20,695 nucleotides of DNA from Acuticoccus sp039189655 (GTDB lineage Bacteria > Pseudomonadota > Alphaproteobacteria > Rhizobiales > Amorphaceae): contig JBCCYN010000083.1 of the NCBI GenBank assembly GCA_039189655.1, positions 1-20,695 of the forward strand, given 5' to 3'. Numbering within the stretch: the stretch's first letter is position 1; the number at the start of each line of letters is the position of its first letter. Positions 1-6,363 of this stretch are shown in pieces. Below the pieces are notes generated by a model that was given only the letters and a program-made list of their open reading frames with translations, was not told the origin of the DNA and did not search any database. Both the position numbers and the translations under genes were made by a program.

Positions 1-485
1 CGGTGCACATGATCGAGACGATCAACAAGATCGTGCGCACGTCGCGCCAGATGCTGCACGAGATCGGCCGCGAGCCGACGCCGGAGGAGTTGTCCGAAAA
101 GCTCGCGATGCCGCTGGAGAAGGTGCGCAAAGTTCTCAAAATCGCCAAGGAGCCGATCAGCCTCGAAACGCCGGTGGGTGACGAGGAGGATTCCCACCTG
201 GGCGATTTCATCGAGGACAAGAACGCGGTCTTGCCCATCGATGCGGCCATCCAGTCGAACCTGCGTGAGACCACGACACGGGTGCTCGCGTCGCTGACAC
301 CTCGCGAGGAGCGTGTGCTTCGCATGCGCTTTGGCATTGGCATGAACACCGATCACACCCTGGAAGAGGTCGGTCAGCAGTTTTCAGTGACTCGGGAGCG
401 GATCCGGCAAATCGAAGCCAAGGCGCTGCGGAAGCTGAAGCACCCGTCGCGCTCGCGCAAGCTGCGCTCGTTCTTGGACAGCTGA
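1..485 (+). CDS. rpoD: RNA polymerase sigma factor RpoD, C-terminal part (5' end outside window)
   Basis: This is the primary sigma-70 factor that directs RNA polymerase to housekeeping promoters. The frame is open at the left edge, so only about 161 C-terminal residues are present; the internal GTG/ATG codons at 3 and 9 are not the start, because the sequence begins inside the conserved 'VHMIETINK' stretch at the region 2/3 boundary. The sequence shows region 3 ('EPTPEELSEKLAMPLEKVRKVL'), then region 4 with 'LTPREERVLRMRFGIG' and the -35-binding helix-turn-helix ('TLEEVGQQFSVTRERIRQIE'), ending in the usual 'ALRKLKHPSRSRKLRSFL' tail. These blocks are near-invariant in alphaproteobacterial RpoD. 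A strong hairpin lies just after the stop codon. No neighbouring gene appears to be co-transcribed with it in the window. Confidence 0.97.
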   Translation, partial: VHMIETINKIVRTSRQMLHEIGREPTPEELSEKLAMPLEKVRKVLKIAKEPISLETPVGDEEDSHLGDFIEDKNAVLPIDAAIQSNLRETTTRVLASLTPREERVLRMRFGIGMNTDHTLEEVGQQFSVTRERIRQIEAKALRKLKHPSRSRKLRSFLDS

Positions 486-492
486 ACGGCTT

Positions 493-516
493 CGGGCCGT
501 AAAACGGCCCGTTGTT
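493..516 (+). terminator. Rho-independent terminator after rpoD
   Basis: A perfect 8-bp inverted repeat, CGGGCCGT (493-500) and ACGGCCCG (504-511), with a 3-nt loop is followed by TTGTT. It lies 8 bp after the rpoD stop and before the 3' end of the convergent membrane-protein gene. The T-tract is short but the stem is strong. Confidence 0.75.
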
Positions 517-548
517 CGGTCATTGCACTCCAGTCAAACCTATGGGGT

Positions 549-1625
549 CTAGGGTTCCGTCGGCCCTGAGGCGGACTCGGCCGCACTCACAGTCGCGCTG
601 GAGTTGCCGTCTCCGGGTAGCGAGCCATCGGCTGAAATAAGCACCGCAACCGGGCGGAGCCTTTTGATTTTCGCGCAAACGATGAGCGCAATGGTGAGCA
701 CGGGGACGGCGATGATCGCGCCGATAATGCCCCAGAGCGCGCCCCCTGCGAACACCGCGAAGAGGACCGCGAGCGAGCTGACGTTTAGGGAACGGCTCAT
801 GAGGCGGGGCAGCAGGATGTTTGTGCCGTAAAGCTGCACGGCACCCGTAAGGATGAGGACGATCAAGAATGGCTGCAGCGTCATGAACTGCAGAAGCGTC
901 ATGAGGCTCGGCACCGCGATACCAAATGCCGTACCGATGGTGGGAATGAAGCTGAAGAAGAACACGAGGACAGCCCACAGGACGGCCGCGTCCACCCCCA
1001 CCAGCGTCAACACGATGAAGGTGGGCACTGCCTGCAAGATCCCCACGAGCACCTGGACGCCCAACACGTCATCGATGCCGCGCTTGATATCGCGGGCAAT
1101 GCTGTGAAGGTGCGCCTCATCCGCTGGTGAATTGGCGAGTGCAGACAGTTTGGATTTGAAAACCCGAGCCTCTGAGAAAATGAACACGACATAGAGGACG
1201 ACGACGAAAAACACCGAGCCGAATGCGGCGGTGGAGGCGGCGAAACCGAGCGCCATCGCCCGAAGATCCATCTGGCGCACCAAACCGATAACAGTGATTT
1301 CCTGCTCCGAACCGGTACGCGATTGAACCTCCGAGAGTAGGAAATTGAGGTTTGCGGCGTAAACGTCGACGTTCGCGCGCAGTTGTCCCACGGCCTCCAC
1401 CACAAGAAGGGCCACCCCGAGGACGATGGCGCCGATGCCCAATACGCTGACCAGCCGAGCAACGGTCTTGCCGCGCCTCCAGCGGCTCGGCACCAGGCGC
1501 ACCAACCGTTCTGACGAAGCGCTCAAAATGAGGGCGAGGAGCAACGCCGTCGCAAATGGCCTCAAGACCCCTTCAGCGGTGATGAGAAGCCATGTGAAGG
1601 CGGCAACGGTGACGGTGGCGCGCAT
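549..1625 (-). CDS. AI-2E family transporter (PerM/YdiK-like membrane protein)
   Basis: This is a 358-residue multi-spanning inner-membrane protein of the PerM/AI-2 exporter family, whose members export small molecules or act as Na+/H+ antiporters; the substrate here is unknown. Two hydrophobic N-terminal helices (about 8-35 and 58-80) precede an amphipathic soluble stretch (about 85-130), and five or six more membrane helices follow. The family's conserved C-terminal motifs are visible: 'FIPTIGT' at 226-232, 'LLPRLMSRSLNVSSL' at 271-285, and 'GALWGIIGAIIAVPV' at 295-309. The tail (about 330-358) is Ser/Gly/Ala-rich and probably disordered. The ATG at 1625 is supported by a GAGG about 6 nt upstream. 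The gene is monocistronic and converges on rpoD. Confidence 0.9.
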   Translation of the reverse strand: MRATVTVAAFTWLLITAEGVLRPFATALLLALILSASSERLVRLVPSRWRRGKTVARLVSVLGIGAIVLGVALLVVEAVGQLRANVDVYAANLNFLLSEVQSRTGSEQEITVIGLVRQMDLRAMALGFAASTAAFGSVFFVVVLYVVFIFSEARVFKSKLSALANSPADEAHLHSIARDIKRGIDDVLGVQVLVGILQAVPTFIVLTLVGVDAAVLWAVLVFFFSFIPTIGTAFGIAVPSLMTLLQFMTLQPFLIVLILTGAVQLYGTNILLPRLMSRSLNVSSLAVLFAVFAGGALWGIIGAIIAVPVLTIALIVCAKIKRLRPVAVLISADGSLPGDGNSSATVSAAESASGPTEP

Positions 1626-1932
1626 TCGGCCTCATTGGGAGGTTTGGCCGGGTGGGCCAACAGGGGTCAGCGGATCGTTCCGTGCAGCTGGGATGGGCTG
1701 GCTGCGTCTACTGGATCAAATCACGGCCGTTCGTTGGTCGCAATTCGATCCGAGGCATGACCCGACCGTCAGCTCGGAATGTTTGGGTGCCGGTAAGATG
1801 CCTGGTTGCGTTGCAGACGATTGCGGCAAATGCGATTGCGCCCGCCTCTTGTGCCAATTTGGTTGGGTTCCAGTGCGATCAAACAGCCCTAAATTCAACT
1901 ACGAAAACAACAACGGAAATCAGGGAAAGTTT
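1626..1932. other. Intergenic region between divergent genes
   Basis: This 307-bp stretch separates the divergent transporter and aggregation-factor-like genes and must hold both promoters. A plus-strand reading frame runs through it from 1426, but that part has no recognisable protein pattern and no ribosome site, so I treat it as non-coding. The stretch just before 1933 is A-rich ('ctacgaaaacaacaacgg'), as expected of an untranslated leader. I could not assign a confident -35/-10 pair. Confidence 0.5.
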
Positions 1933-2460
1933 GTGACCCGAACACCGACGGCTACGGCCGCACTGGCCGCACTTGCCGGTATCTTTTTTGCATCTGCATC
2001 GATCACTCCGGCAACGGCAGACCTTGCGGTGAGGTTCAACGAGGGCGCGCCGAAGGATCGTTTCACGTTCCAGAACGTAGGATCCTGCCCCATCACCGAT
2101 GCCACCTTGTCCCTTGACCTTTCAGGGTCTGAAGCCGGGCTTATCTTCGATGTGACAGCGGCCGGCGCTGGGGTCGAAGTGTTTCAGCCGCTGGAGTTTG
2201 TGTCTGGCGCCGGGGCGCTGGCGTCCATGCCGACCGTCAAGGACGGCGAGAACACGATCACCATGGACGTTTCTAGTCTAGAACCGGGGGACGCGATCGC
2301 ATTCACCATCGACGTCGATGACACCATGGGCGGGCGGGAAATCACGGTGGCGAATTCGGAGATCGTCGGCGCCGTTGTGCAATTGTCGCGAGCGGGGGGT
2401 GTTTCCTCGCACACCTTCACCCGGTCGGCACGAGGCACCATTCCCCTAACCGGGTGCTGA
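1933..2460 (+). CDS. Secreted aggregation-factor-core-like protein
   Basis: This encodes a 175-residue exported protein. The start is GTG at 1933, because an AGGGAA motif sits about 6 nt upstream and translation from there gives a classic signal peptide: 'TRT', then a hydrophobic Ala/Leu core, with probable cleavage after 'PATA' at residue 29. Upstream in-frame starts would bury this signal. The mature domain (about 145 residues) is beta-rich and acidic: 'AVRFNEGAPKDRFTFQNVGS', 'DLSGSEAGLIFDVTAAGAGVE', 'AFTIDVDDTMGGREITV'. I recognise this pattern from small alphaproteobacterial proteins annotated as 'aggregation factor core', named after a sponge adhesion protein; a real role in aggregation is unproven. 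The only two cysteines are Cys52 and the very last residue, Cys175, which could form a disulfide. It converges on lysR. Confidence 0.72.
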   Translation: MTRTPTATAALAALAGIFFASASITPATADLAVRFNEGAPKDRFTFQNVGSCPITDATLSLDLSGSEAGLIFDVTAAGAGVEVFQPLEFVSGAGALASMPTVKDGENTITMDVSSLEPGDAIAFTIDVDDTMGGREITVANSEIVGAVVQLSRAGGVSSHTFTRSARGTIPLTGC

Positions 2461-2480
2461 ACGAACGCGCACCCGTTGGG
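2451..2480 (+). terminator. Possible terminator overlapping the end of the secreted-protein gene
   Basis: CGGGTGC (2451-2457) and GCACCCG (2469-2475) can form a 7-bp stem with an 11-nt loop that contains the stop codon. T-rich sequence ('ttggggtatttgttt') follows, but it is not a clean run of T, so this may be a weak or Rho-assisted terminator. Confidence 0.4.
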
Positions 2481-2552
2481 GTATTTGTTTGGAGCGCGTT
2501 TCAGCAATATGGAATCATGTTGCGGCTCGAACCGCGCGGAAAGACAAGAACT

Positions 2553-2594
2553 TTGAGCAGGTCATGCGATCGCATAATCGTGTGAACTGCTCAA
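2553..2594. repeat. Nested palindromes between convergent genes
   Basis: TTGAGCAG (2553-2560) and CTGCTCAA (2587-2594) are 8-bp inverted arms. Between them lies a perfect 12-bp palindrome, ATGCGATCGCAT (2564-2575). The block lies between the convergent secreted-protein and lysR genes and directly adjoins the hairpin at 2598-2622. It could be part of a bidirectional termination zone or a protein-binding site. Confidence 0.5.
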
Positions 2595-2597
2595 CGT

Positions 2598-2622
2598 GCG
2601 GGCTATTTTCCAAATAGCCCGC
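2598..2622. terminator. Strong hairpin at the 3' end of lysR
   Basis: GCGGGCTATTT (2598-2608) and AAATAGCCCGC (2612-2622) make a perfect 11-bp stem with a 3-nt loop. The lysR stop codon (minus strand, 2605-2603) lies inside the stem. No T-tract follows on either strand, so it may stabilise mRNA or act with Rho rather than serve as a textbook intrinsic terminator. Confidence 0.5.
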
Positions 2623-3463
2623 GGACCAGCTCGGCTTGTTCGCGACGCTGTCCCTGCTCCGCACAGACCAAGGCGAGCCGGCGGGACAAGCCCTCTAAAC
2701 CGTCGGAAAAAATACGGGTGTGCGGGGCGGCGTAGCGCCGAACGTCCGGTTCGGGCAGCAATGTAAAGCCCACACCGGCGTTGACGCACTCCAAGATGGC
2801 CTCAACGCTGTCAAGGACCGTGTGGCGGAGACCTTTGCCAAAAAACACTTCCATTTTCGCAGAAATTAGCTTGCCGATGCCGGAACTCGGCATGAAGTGC
2901 AGGAACGAAAGCTCTTCAATGAGTTCTGTTGGCGAAAGGGTCGCGGGGGCAGGTGGGGCAGCGAACGTCAGCGTTTCCTCACGGATTGTCGCGTAAGCCA
3001 GTGCAGGGTCGTTCCCGGCCGATGCTGTCACCACAGCGAAATCGAGGTCTGCGCCGCGAACGCCGTCCTCAAGGGCTTCTGATAGCCCCGTAACGATGGA
3101 AAACTCGGCGTCCGGTGCTGCTATTCGGGCGTTGAGTAGAAAGGCGGGCAACAGGCGGACGCTGGCGGTGGGCACAAAACCGATACGGTACCGTCCGGCG
3201 AGCTGGTCCGTGGGCGCGCAGGCGGCGCGCAGCTCGCCTTCCGCCCGCAGCAACTGCCGCGCCCGCGCTCCGATAGTCCTGCCGAGCGGGGTCAGCCGCG
3301 GTGGCCGGTGGGACCGGTCGAAGAGCTCAGCACCAAGCTCGACCTCGAGCGACTTCATCTGCATTGAAACCGCCGAAAGCGTCATGTTGAGCCGGCTTGC
3401 GGCCGTGGCGAACGAGCCCACTTTCTCGATCTCGACAAACGTTCTGAGGGCGCGGGTCTGCAT
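2603..3463 (-). CDS. LysR-family transcriptional regulator, likely controls the divergent desulfinase gene
   Basis: This 286-residue LysR-type regulator has its N-terminal winged helix-turn-helix in about residues 1-60 ('LRTFVEIEKVGSFATAASRL', 'LSAVSMQMKSLEVELGAELF', 'LTPLGRTI'). A periplasmic-binding-like effector domain follows from about residue 90 ('YRIGFVPTASVRLLPAFL', 'GAELDF'-type segments, 'ILECVNAGVGFTLLPEPDV'). It is slightly short of the usual 290-310 residues but appears intact. It starts at ATG 3463 and diverges from the acyl-CoA-dehydrogenase-fold gene with about 105 bp between starts, the classic arrangement in which a LysR protein represses itself and activates its neighbour in response to a pathway metabolite. 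That pairing is inferred from position. Two dyads lie in the shared promoter region. Confidence 0.92.
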   Translation of the reverse strand: MQTRALRTFVEIEKVGSFATAASRLNMTLSAVSMQMKSLEVELGAELFDRSHRPPRLTPLGRTIGARARQLLRAEGELRAACAPTDQLAGRYRIGFVPTASVRLLPAFLLNARIAAPDAEFSIVTGLSEALEDGVRGADLDFAVVTASAGNDPALAYATIREETLTFAAPPAPATLSPTELIEELSFLHFMPSSGIGKLISAKMEVFFGKGLRHTVLDSVEAILECVNAGVGFTLLPEPDVRRYAAPHTRIFSDGLEGLSRRLALVCAEQGQRREQAELVRGLFGK

Positions 3464-3469
3464 AAGTCC

Positions 3470-3498
3470 AGAAATTCTGTATTTCTAGATCAATCTAA
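3470..3498. promoter_or_regulatory. Candidate LysR operator dyads in the divergent promoter
   Basis: Two adjacent inverted repeats occur here. The first is AGAAAT-tctgt-ATTTCT (3470-3486), with 6-bp arms and a 5-nt spacer. The second is TAGAT-ca-ATCTA (3486-3497). T-N11-A spacing, the general LysR-box rule, fits at 3475/3487 and 3486/3498. The first dyad begins 7 bp upstream of the lysR ATG, where a bound protein would block its own gene. Binding is inferred, not shown. Confidence 0.45.
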
Positions 3499-3568
3499 TT
3501 CGTTTGTGTTGAATTTGCGAGTCACCCATTTTCGATGTGTTCTAAGGACGCAGAAAGCGACATTGAAA

Positions 3569-4774
3569 ATGGATTATCAAAATACCGCCAGTGATCTTGC
3601 TGGCGTTTTTGCCACAAGGGCCGCTCGGTGGGACAATAACCGAGAATATTGCTGGCCCAACGTGGACGACCTTGCCCGAGCCGGCTTGATGGGAATGACA
3701 ATCCCTCGGGAGTTTGGCGGGCAGGGCGCGAGCTTTCACGATGTGGTGCTCGTGGTGGAGGAGATCGCGAAGGCCTGTACGCTGACCGCGCGCATCGTCG
3801 TGGAAGCGAACATGGGCGCCATAAGCGCGGTGATGACCTACGGCACGGCGGAACAGAAGGCGCTTTGCGCGCCCTACGTGCTTAACGGAGACAAGCCGGC
3901 CATCTGTATCACTGAGCCGGAAGCGGGCAGCGCCGCAACCGAGATGACCACCACCGCCCGCGAGGTCGGCGACACGTACGTTCTCAACGGGACGAAGCAT
4001 TGGATCACCGGCGGCGGCGTCTCGAAGGTCCACCTGGTGTTCGCACGGGTGATCGACGCGCGCGGCATCGATCGCGGGATCGGCGCCTTCATCGTCATTC
4101 GCGACCCCGCCGCGGGCATTGACCCGCAAGGTTTCGAGGTGGTGGGCCGGGAAAATACCTTAGGACTATGCGGAATGCCGGAGACTGAGATCCACTTCAC
4201 GGACCTTGAGGTGGATCGATCCTTCGCGCTGCGCCCGCCGTCCGGCTACGCTCGGGGGTTCGGTCAGCTGATGGCGGCCTATAACAGTCAGCGTGTGGGA
4301 GCGGGCGCGGTGGCCATGGGTGTCGCGGCCGGTGCCGTTGAGCATGCCAAACGCTATCTGAAGTCGCGCAAGCAGTTCGGGCGCCCCCTGGCAGAATTTC
4401 AGGGTCTTCAGTGGATGCTCGCCGACATGGACGCTAGCGTTCACGCCTCGCGCCTCCTGCTGCGGGAGGCCGCGCTTTCAAAGTCCAGTGACGGGGCGCC
4501 GTTCCCGGACGCTTTGATGGCCGCCCGCGCCAAACTCTTTGCCTCAGAAAGCGCCATCAAGGTGGTGAACGACGCGCTCCAAGTGTTCGGTGCTCGGGGA
4601 TACAGCGATCGCGAACCGCTGGAGCGGATGTATCGGGACGTTCGCATGTTCACGATCGGCGGTGGCACCGCGCAGATCCTGCGCAATCAAATTGCCGGCC
4701 GCCTCCTGGAGATGAAAACGCCTCAGACGCGCGGGGCGTATCTTGATGAAGAAATCCGTATGGCGGCGGAGTAA
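3569..4774 (+). CDS. acd: 3-sulfinopropanoyl-CoA desulfinase (acyl-CoA dehydrogenase fold)
   Basis: This 401-residue FAD protein probably hydrolyses 3-sulfinopropanoyl-CoA to propanoyl-CoA and sulfite, a step in breakdown of 3,3'-dithiodipropanoate, 3-mercaptopropanoate and related organosulfur compounds. The fold is that of an acyl-CoA dehydrogenase: N-terminal helices, flavin motif 'ICITEPEAGSAATEMTT' (112-128), 'WITGGGVSK' (145-153), and 'RKQFGRPLAEFQGLQWMLAD' (267-286). Neither usual catalytic glutamate is present. The C-terminal site reads 'FTIGGGTAQIL' (361-371) and the alternative site is Gln241 in 'AAYNSQRVGAG'. As I recall, the Advenella desulfinase has Gln246 and a key Arg84 in the matching positions; Arg75 ('CTLTARIVVEAN') is its counterpart here, and the tail 'MKTPQTRGAYL' also matches that enzyme. 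The start ATG 3569 is preferred over an in-frame GTG at 3506, which adds 21 unconserved residues. It diverges from lysR, and an MFS gene follows 280 bp downstream. Confidence 0.87.
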   Translation: MDYQNTASDLAGVFATRAARWDNNREYCWPNVDDLARAGLMGMTIPREFGGQGASFHDVVLVVEEIAKACTLTARIVVEANMGAISAVMTYGTAEQKALCAPYVLNGDKPAICITEPEAGSAATEMTTTAREVGDTYVLNGTKHWITGGGVSKVHLVFARVIDARGIDRGIGAFIVIRDPAAGIDPQGFEVVGRENTLGLCGMPETEIHFTDLEVDRSFALRPPSGYARGFGQLMAAYNSQRVGAGAVAMGVAAGAVEHAKRYLKSRKQFGRPLAEFQGLQWMLADMDASVHASRLLLREAALSKSSDGAPFPDALMAARAKLFASESAIKVVNDALQVFGARGYSDREPLERMYRDVRMFTIGGGTAQILRNQIAGRLLEMKTPQTRGAYLDEEIRMAAE

Positions 4775-4802
4775 CGCGCATTTCAACCGACACACCATTT
4801 TC

Positions 4803-4817
4803 GGGCGCGGTGCGCCC
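4803..4817 (+). terminator. Weak hairpin after the desulfinase gene
   Basis: GGGCGC (4803-4808) and GCGCCC (4812-4817) form a 6-bp stem with a 3-nt loop, and flanking ACACC/GGTGT sequences could add a second outer stem. There is no T-tract after it, so termination is uncertain. Confidence 0.3.
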
Positions 4818-4895
4818 AAGACGGTGTTCAAGCGACCAAGAAGTACAATAGTTTTAATCTTGGCTTGATGTGAAATACTGGGAAGAATTGACGCG

Positions 4896-4929
4896 GCGAT
4901 CACGAAGTCTGTGATGGTAAATTGATCGC
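4896..4929. promoter_or_regulatory. Inverted repeats upstream of the MFS gene
   Basis: GCGATCA (4896-4902) pairs with TGATCGC (4923-4929). Overlapping them, ATCAC (4899-4903) pairs with GTGAT (4911-4915) across 7 nt. These dyads sit in the 280-bp gap between the desulfinase and MFS genes, about 125 bp before the MFS start. They could be an operator or leader RNA structure. The rest of this gap shows nothing recognisable. Confidence 0.35.
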
Positions 4930-5054
4930 TCGTGACTTAAGCTGAACTTGCTGTTGCGCCACGTCGATCTCACCTGAGGTCGAGACCGGGCGCAATGGTC
5001 CTTGTCAGTGTAGCTCCGTAAGAGCGCCATGCGCCGCATCCCTTGGAGCGCCCA

Positions 5055-6248
5055 GTGCAGCTTTCTGTTGCCATTGCCCTCGCCGGCGATTCGCCGCGCG
5101 ATGTTCGCCGCAGGTCGACAATCGTCGGCGCCATCGCGTTCCTGACGCTTATCGACCTGTTCGGCACCCAAGCGCTGATGCCACGCCTGATCGCGCTTTA
5201 CGGCACGGATGCGGCAACCATGGGATTTGCCGTCAATGCATCGACGATAGGGATGGCTGTCGCTGGGCTCGCCGTGGCTTGGTTCTCCGACAGGATTGAT
5301 CGAAAGCGCGGCCTTTGGGTGTCCCTGGCACTCCTGGCGATCCCCACCACGCTCCTCGCGTTCGCGGGTGACACCACGACCTTTCTGCTGCTGCGCATCG
5401 CCCAAGGCGCTCTCATGGCGGCGGCCTTTACGCTGACGCTTACCTATCTTTCTGAGGCCTGCACGAAGACCGCCGCCGCCAGTGCCATGGCCGCCTACAT
5501 CACCGGTAACGTAGCGTCCAACCTGTTTGGTCGGCTGATGGCTGCCTCGTTCGCCGATTTCGTAGGCGTCGCCGGCAGCTTCCTCGCCTTTGCTGTTCTT
5601 AACCTTCTCGGCGCCACTATCGCCTATCGCTACATCGGAGCATCGCGTCTGCCTGAGCCGGCACATCGCAGGTCACCATTGAAGGCGTGGCGCGAACATC
5701 TTGCTGATCCAAAGCTTTGCGCTGCGTTTGGCTTAGGATTCTTTATACTCTTCATTTTCGTTGGTGTCTTTACGTACGTTAATCTCCGTCTCGTAACGCC
5801 TGAAATCGGTCTGGATCCGGCTTGGCTGGGCTTGGTCTATGTGGTTTTCTTTCCTGCACTCGTGACGACGCCCTACTCCGCTAGGCTCGCACGGCACTAC
5901 GGAGCGCGTTGGGTGTTTTGGGGTGCCTCGGGCGTCGCTGCCGGCGGGTTACTTCTTTCCCTCACCGCCAATCTTTGGGCCATCCTGGCGGGGCTCGTCC
6001 TGGTGGGTGTCGGCACCTTCGTTGCCCAGGCCGCGGCGACTGGCTACGTCGGCCGGACGGCACGTCGGGATCACGCCGCGGCCAACGGGTTATACTTGAC
6101 TAGCTACTACGTAGGCGGGCTCGCCGGTGCTCTTGTGCTTGGTCAAACCTACGATGCCGCAGGATGGTCTTGGACCGTTGCAGCACTTCTTATCGCACTG
6201 ATATTCGCGGCGCTCCTCGCCACCGCCATGACGGAACCCATCGAATGA
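5055..6248 (+). CDS. Major facilitator superfamily transporter
   Basis: This is a 397-residue inner-membrane transporter with about 12 hydrophobic helices and an intracellular loop after helix 6. The MFS motif A is visible between helices 2 and 3 as 'WFSDRIDRKRG' (76-86). The overall pattern resembles the YnfM/AraJ-like efflux group. I prefer GTG 5055 as the start because GGAG lies at 5045-5048 with 6-nt spacing; TTG 5043 is in frame and would add four residues but overlaps that ribosome site. The substrate cannot be read from sequence. Its position after the desulfinase gene makes uptake of an organosulfur acid or export of a product possible, but a 280-bp gap with its own dyads means it may be a separate transcript. 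Confidence 0.88.
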   Translation: MQLSVAIALAGDSPRDVRRRSTIVGAIAFLTLIDLFGTQALMPRLIALYGTDAATMGFAVNASTIGMAVAGLAVAWFSDRIDRKRGLWVSLALLAIPTTLLAFAGDTTTFLLLRIAQGALMAAAFTLTLTYLSEACTKTAAASAMAAYITGNVASNLFGRLMAASFADFVGVAGSFLAFAVLNLLGATIAYRYIGASRLPEPAHRRSPLKAWREHLADPKLCAAFGLGFFILFIFVGVFTYVNLRLVTPEIGLDPAWLGLVYVVFFPALVTTPYSARLARHYGARWVFWGASGVAAGGLLLSLTANLWAILAGLVLVGVGTFVAQAAATGYVGRTARRDHAAANGLYLTSYYVGGLAGALVLGQTYDAAGWSWTVAALLIALIFAALLATAMTEPIE

Positions 6249-6363
6249 CATGCGACGATCCCAGTGTCTTCACCCATTTATCGCCACGTCGAGCATTGGC
6301 TCATTGGTCTGTCTTCACGGCTCCTAACACCTGTAAAAACGCGCACGACTGCTGAGAAATACT

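Noticed and set aside
1426..1932. N-terminal extension of the secreted-protein frame (344 residues in total)
   Set aside because: The extension overlaps the divergent transporter gene, has no ribosome site or recognisable pattern, and would bury the clear signal peptide that begins at GTG 1933.
3506..3568. GTG 3506 as start of the desulfinase gene
   Set aside because: It adds 21 residues with no similarity to the family N-terminus and no better ribosome site; ATG 3569 fits the family length.
4854..5666. 270-residue minus-strand frame
   Set aside because: It is antisense to the MFS gene, rich in Arg/Gly/His with no domain pattern, and is explained by the codon bias of the plus-strand gene.
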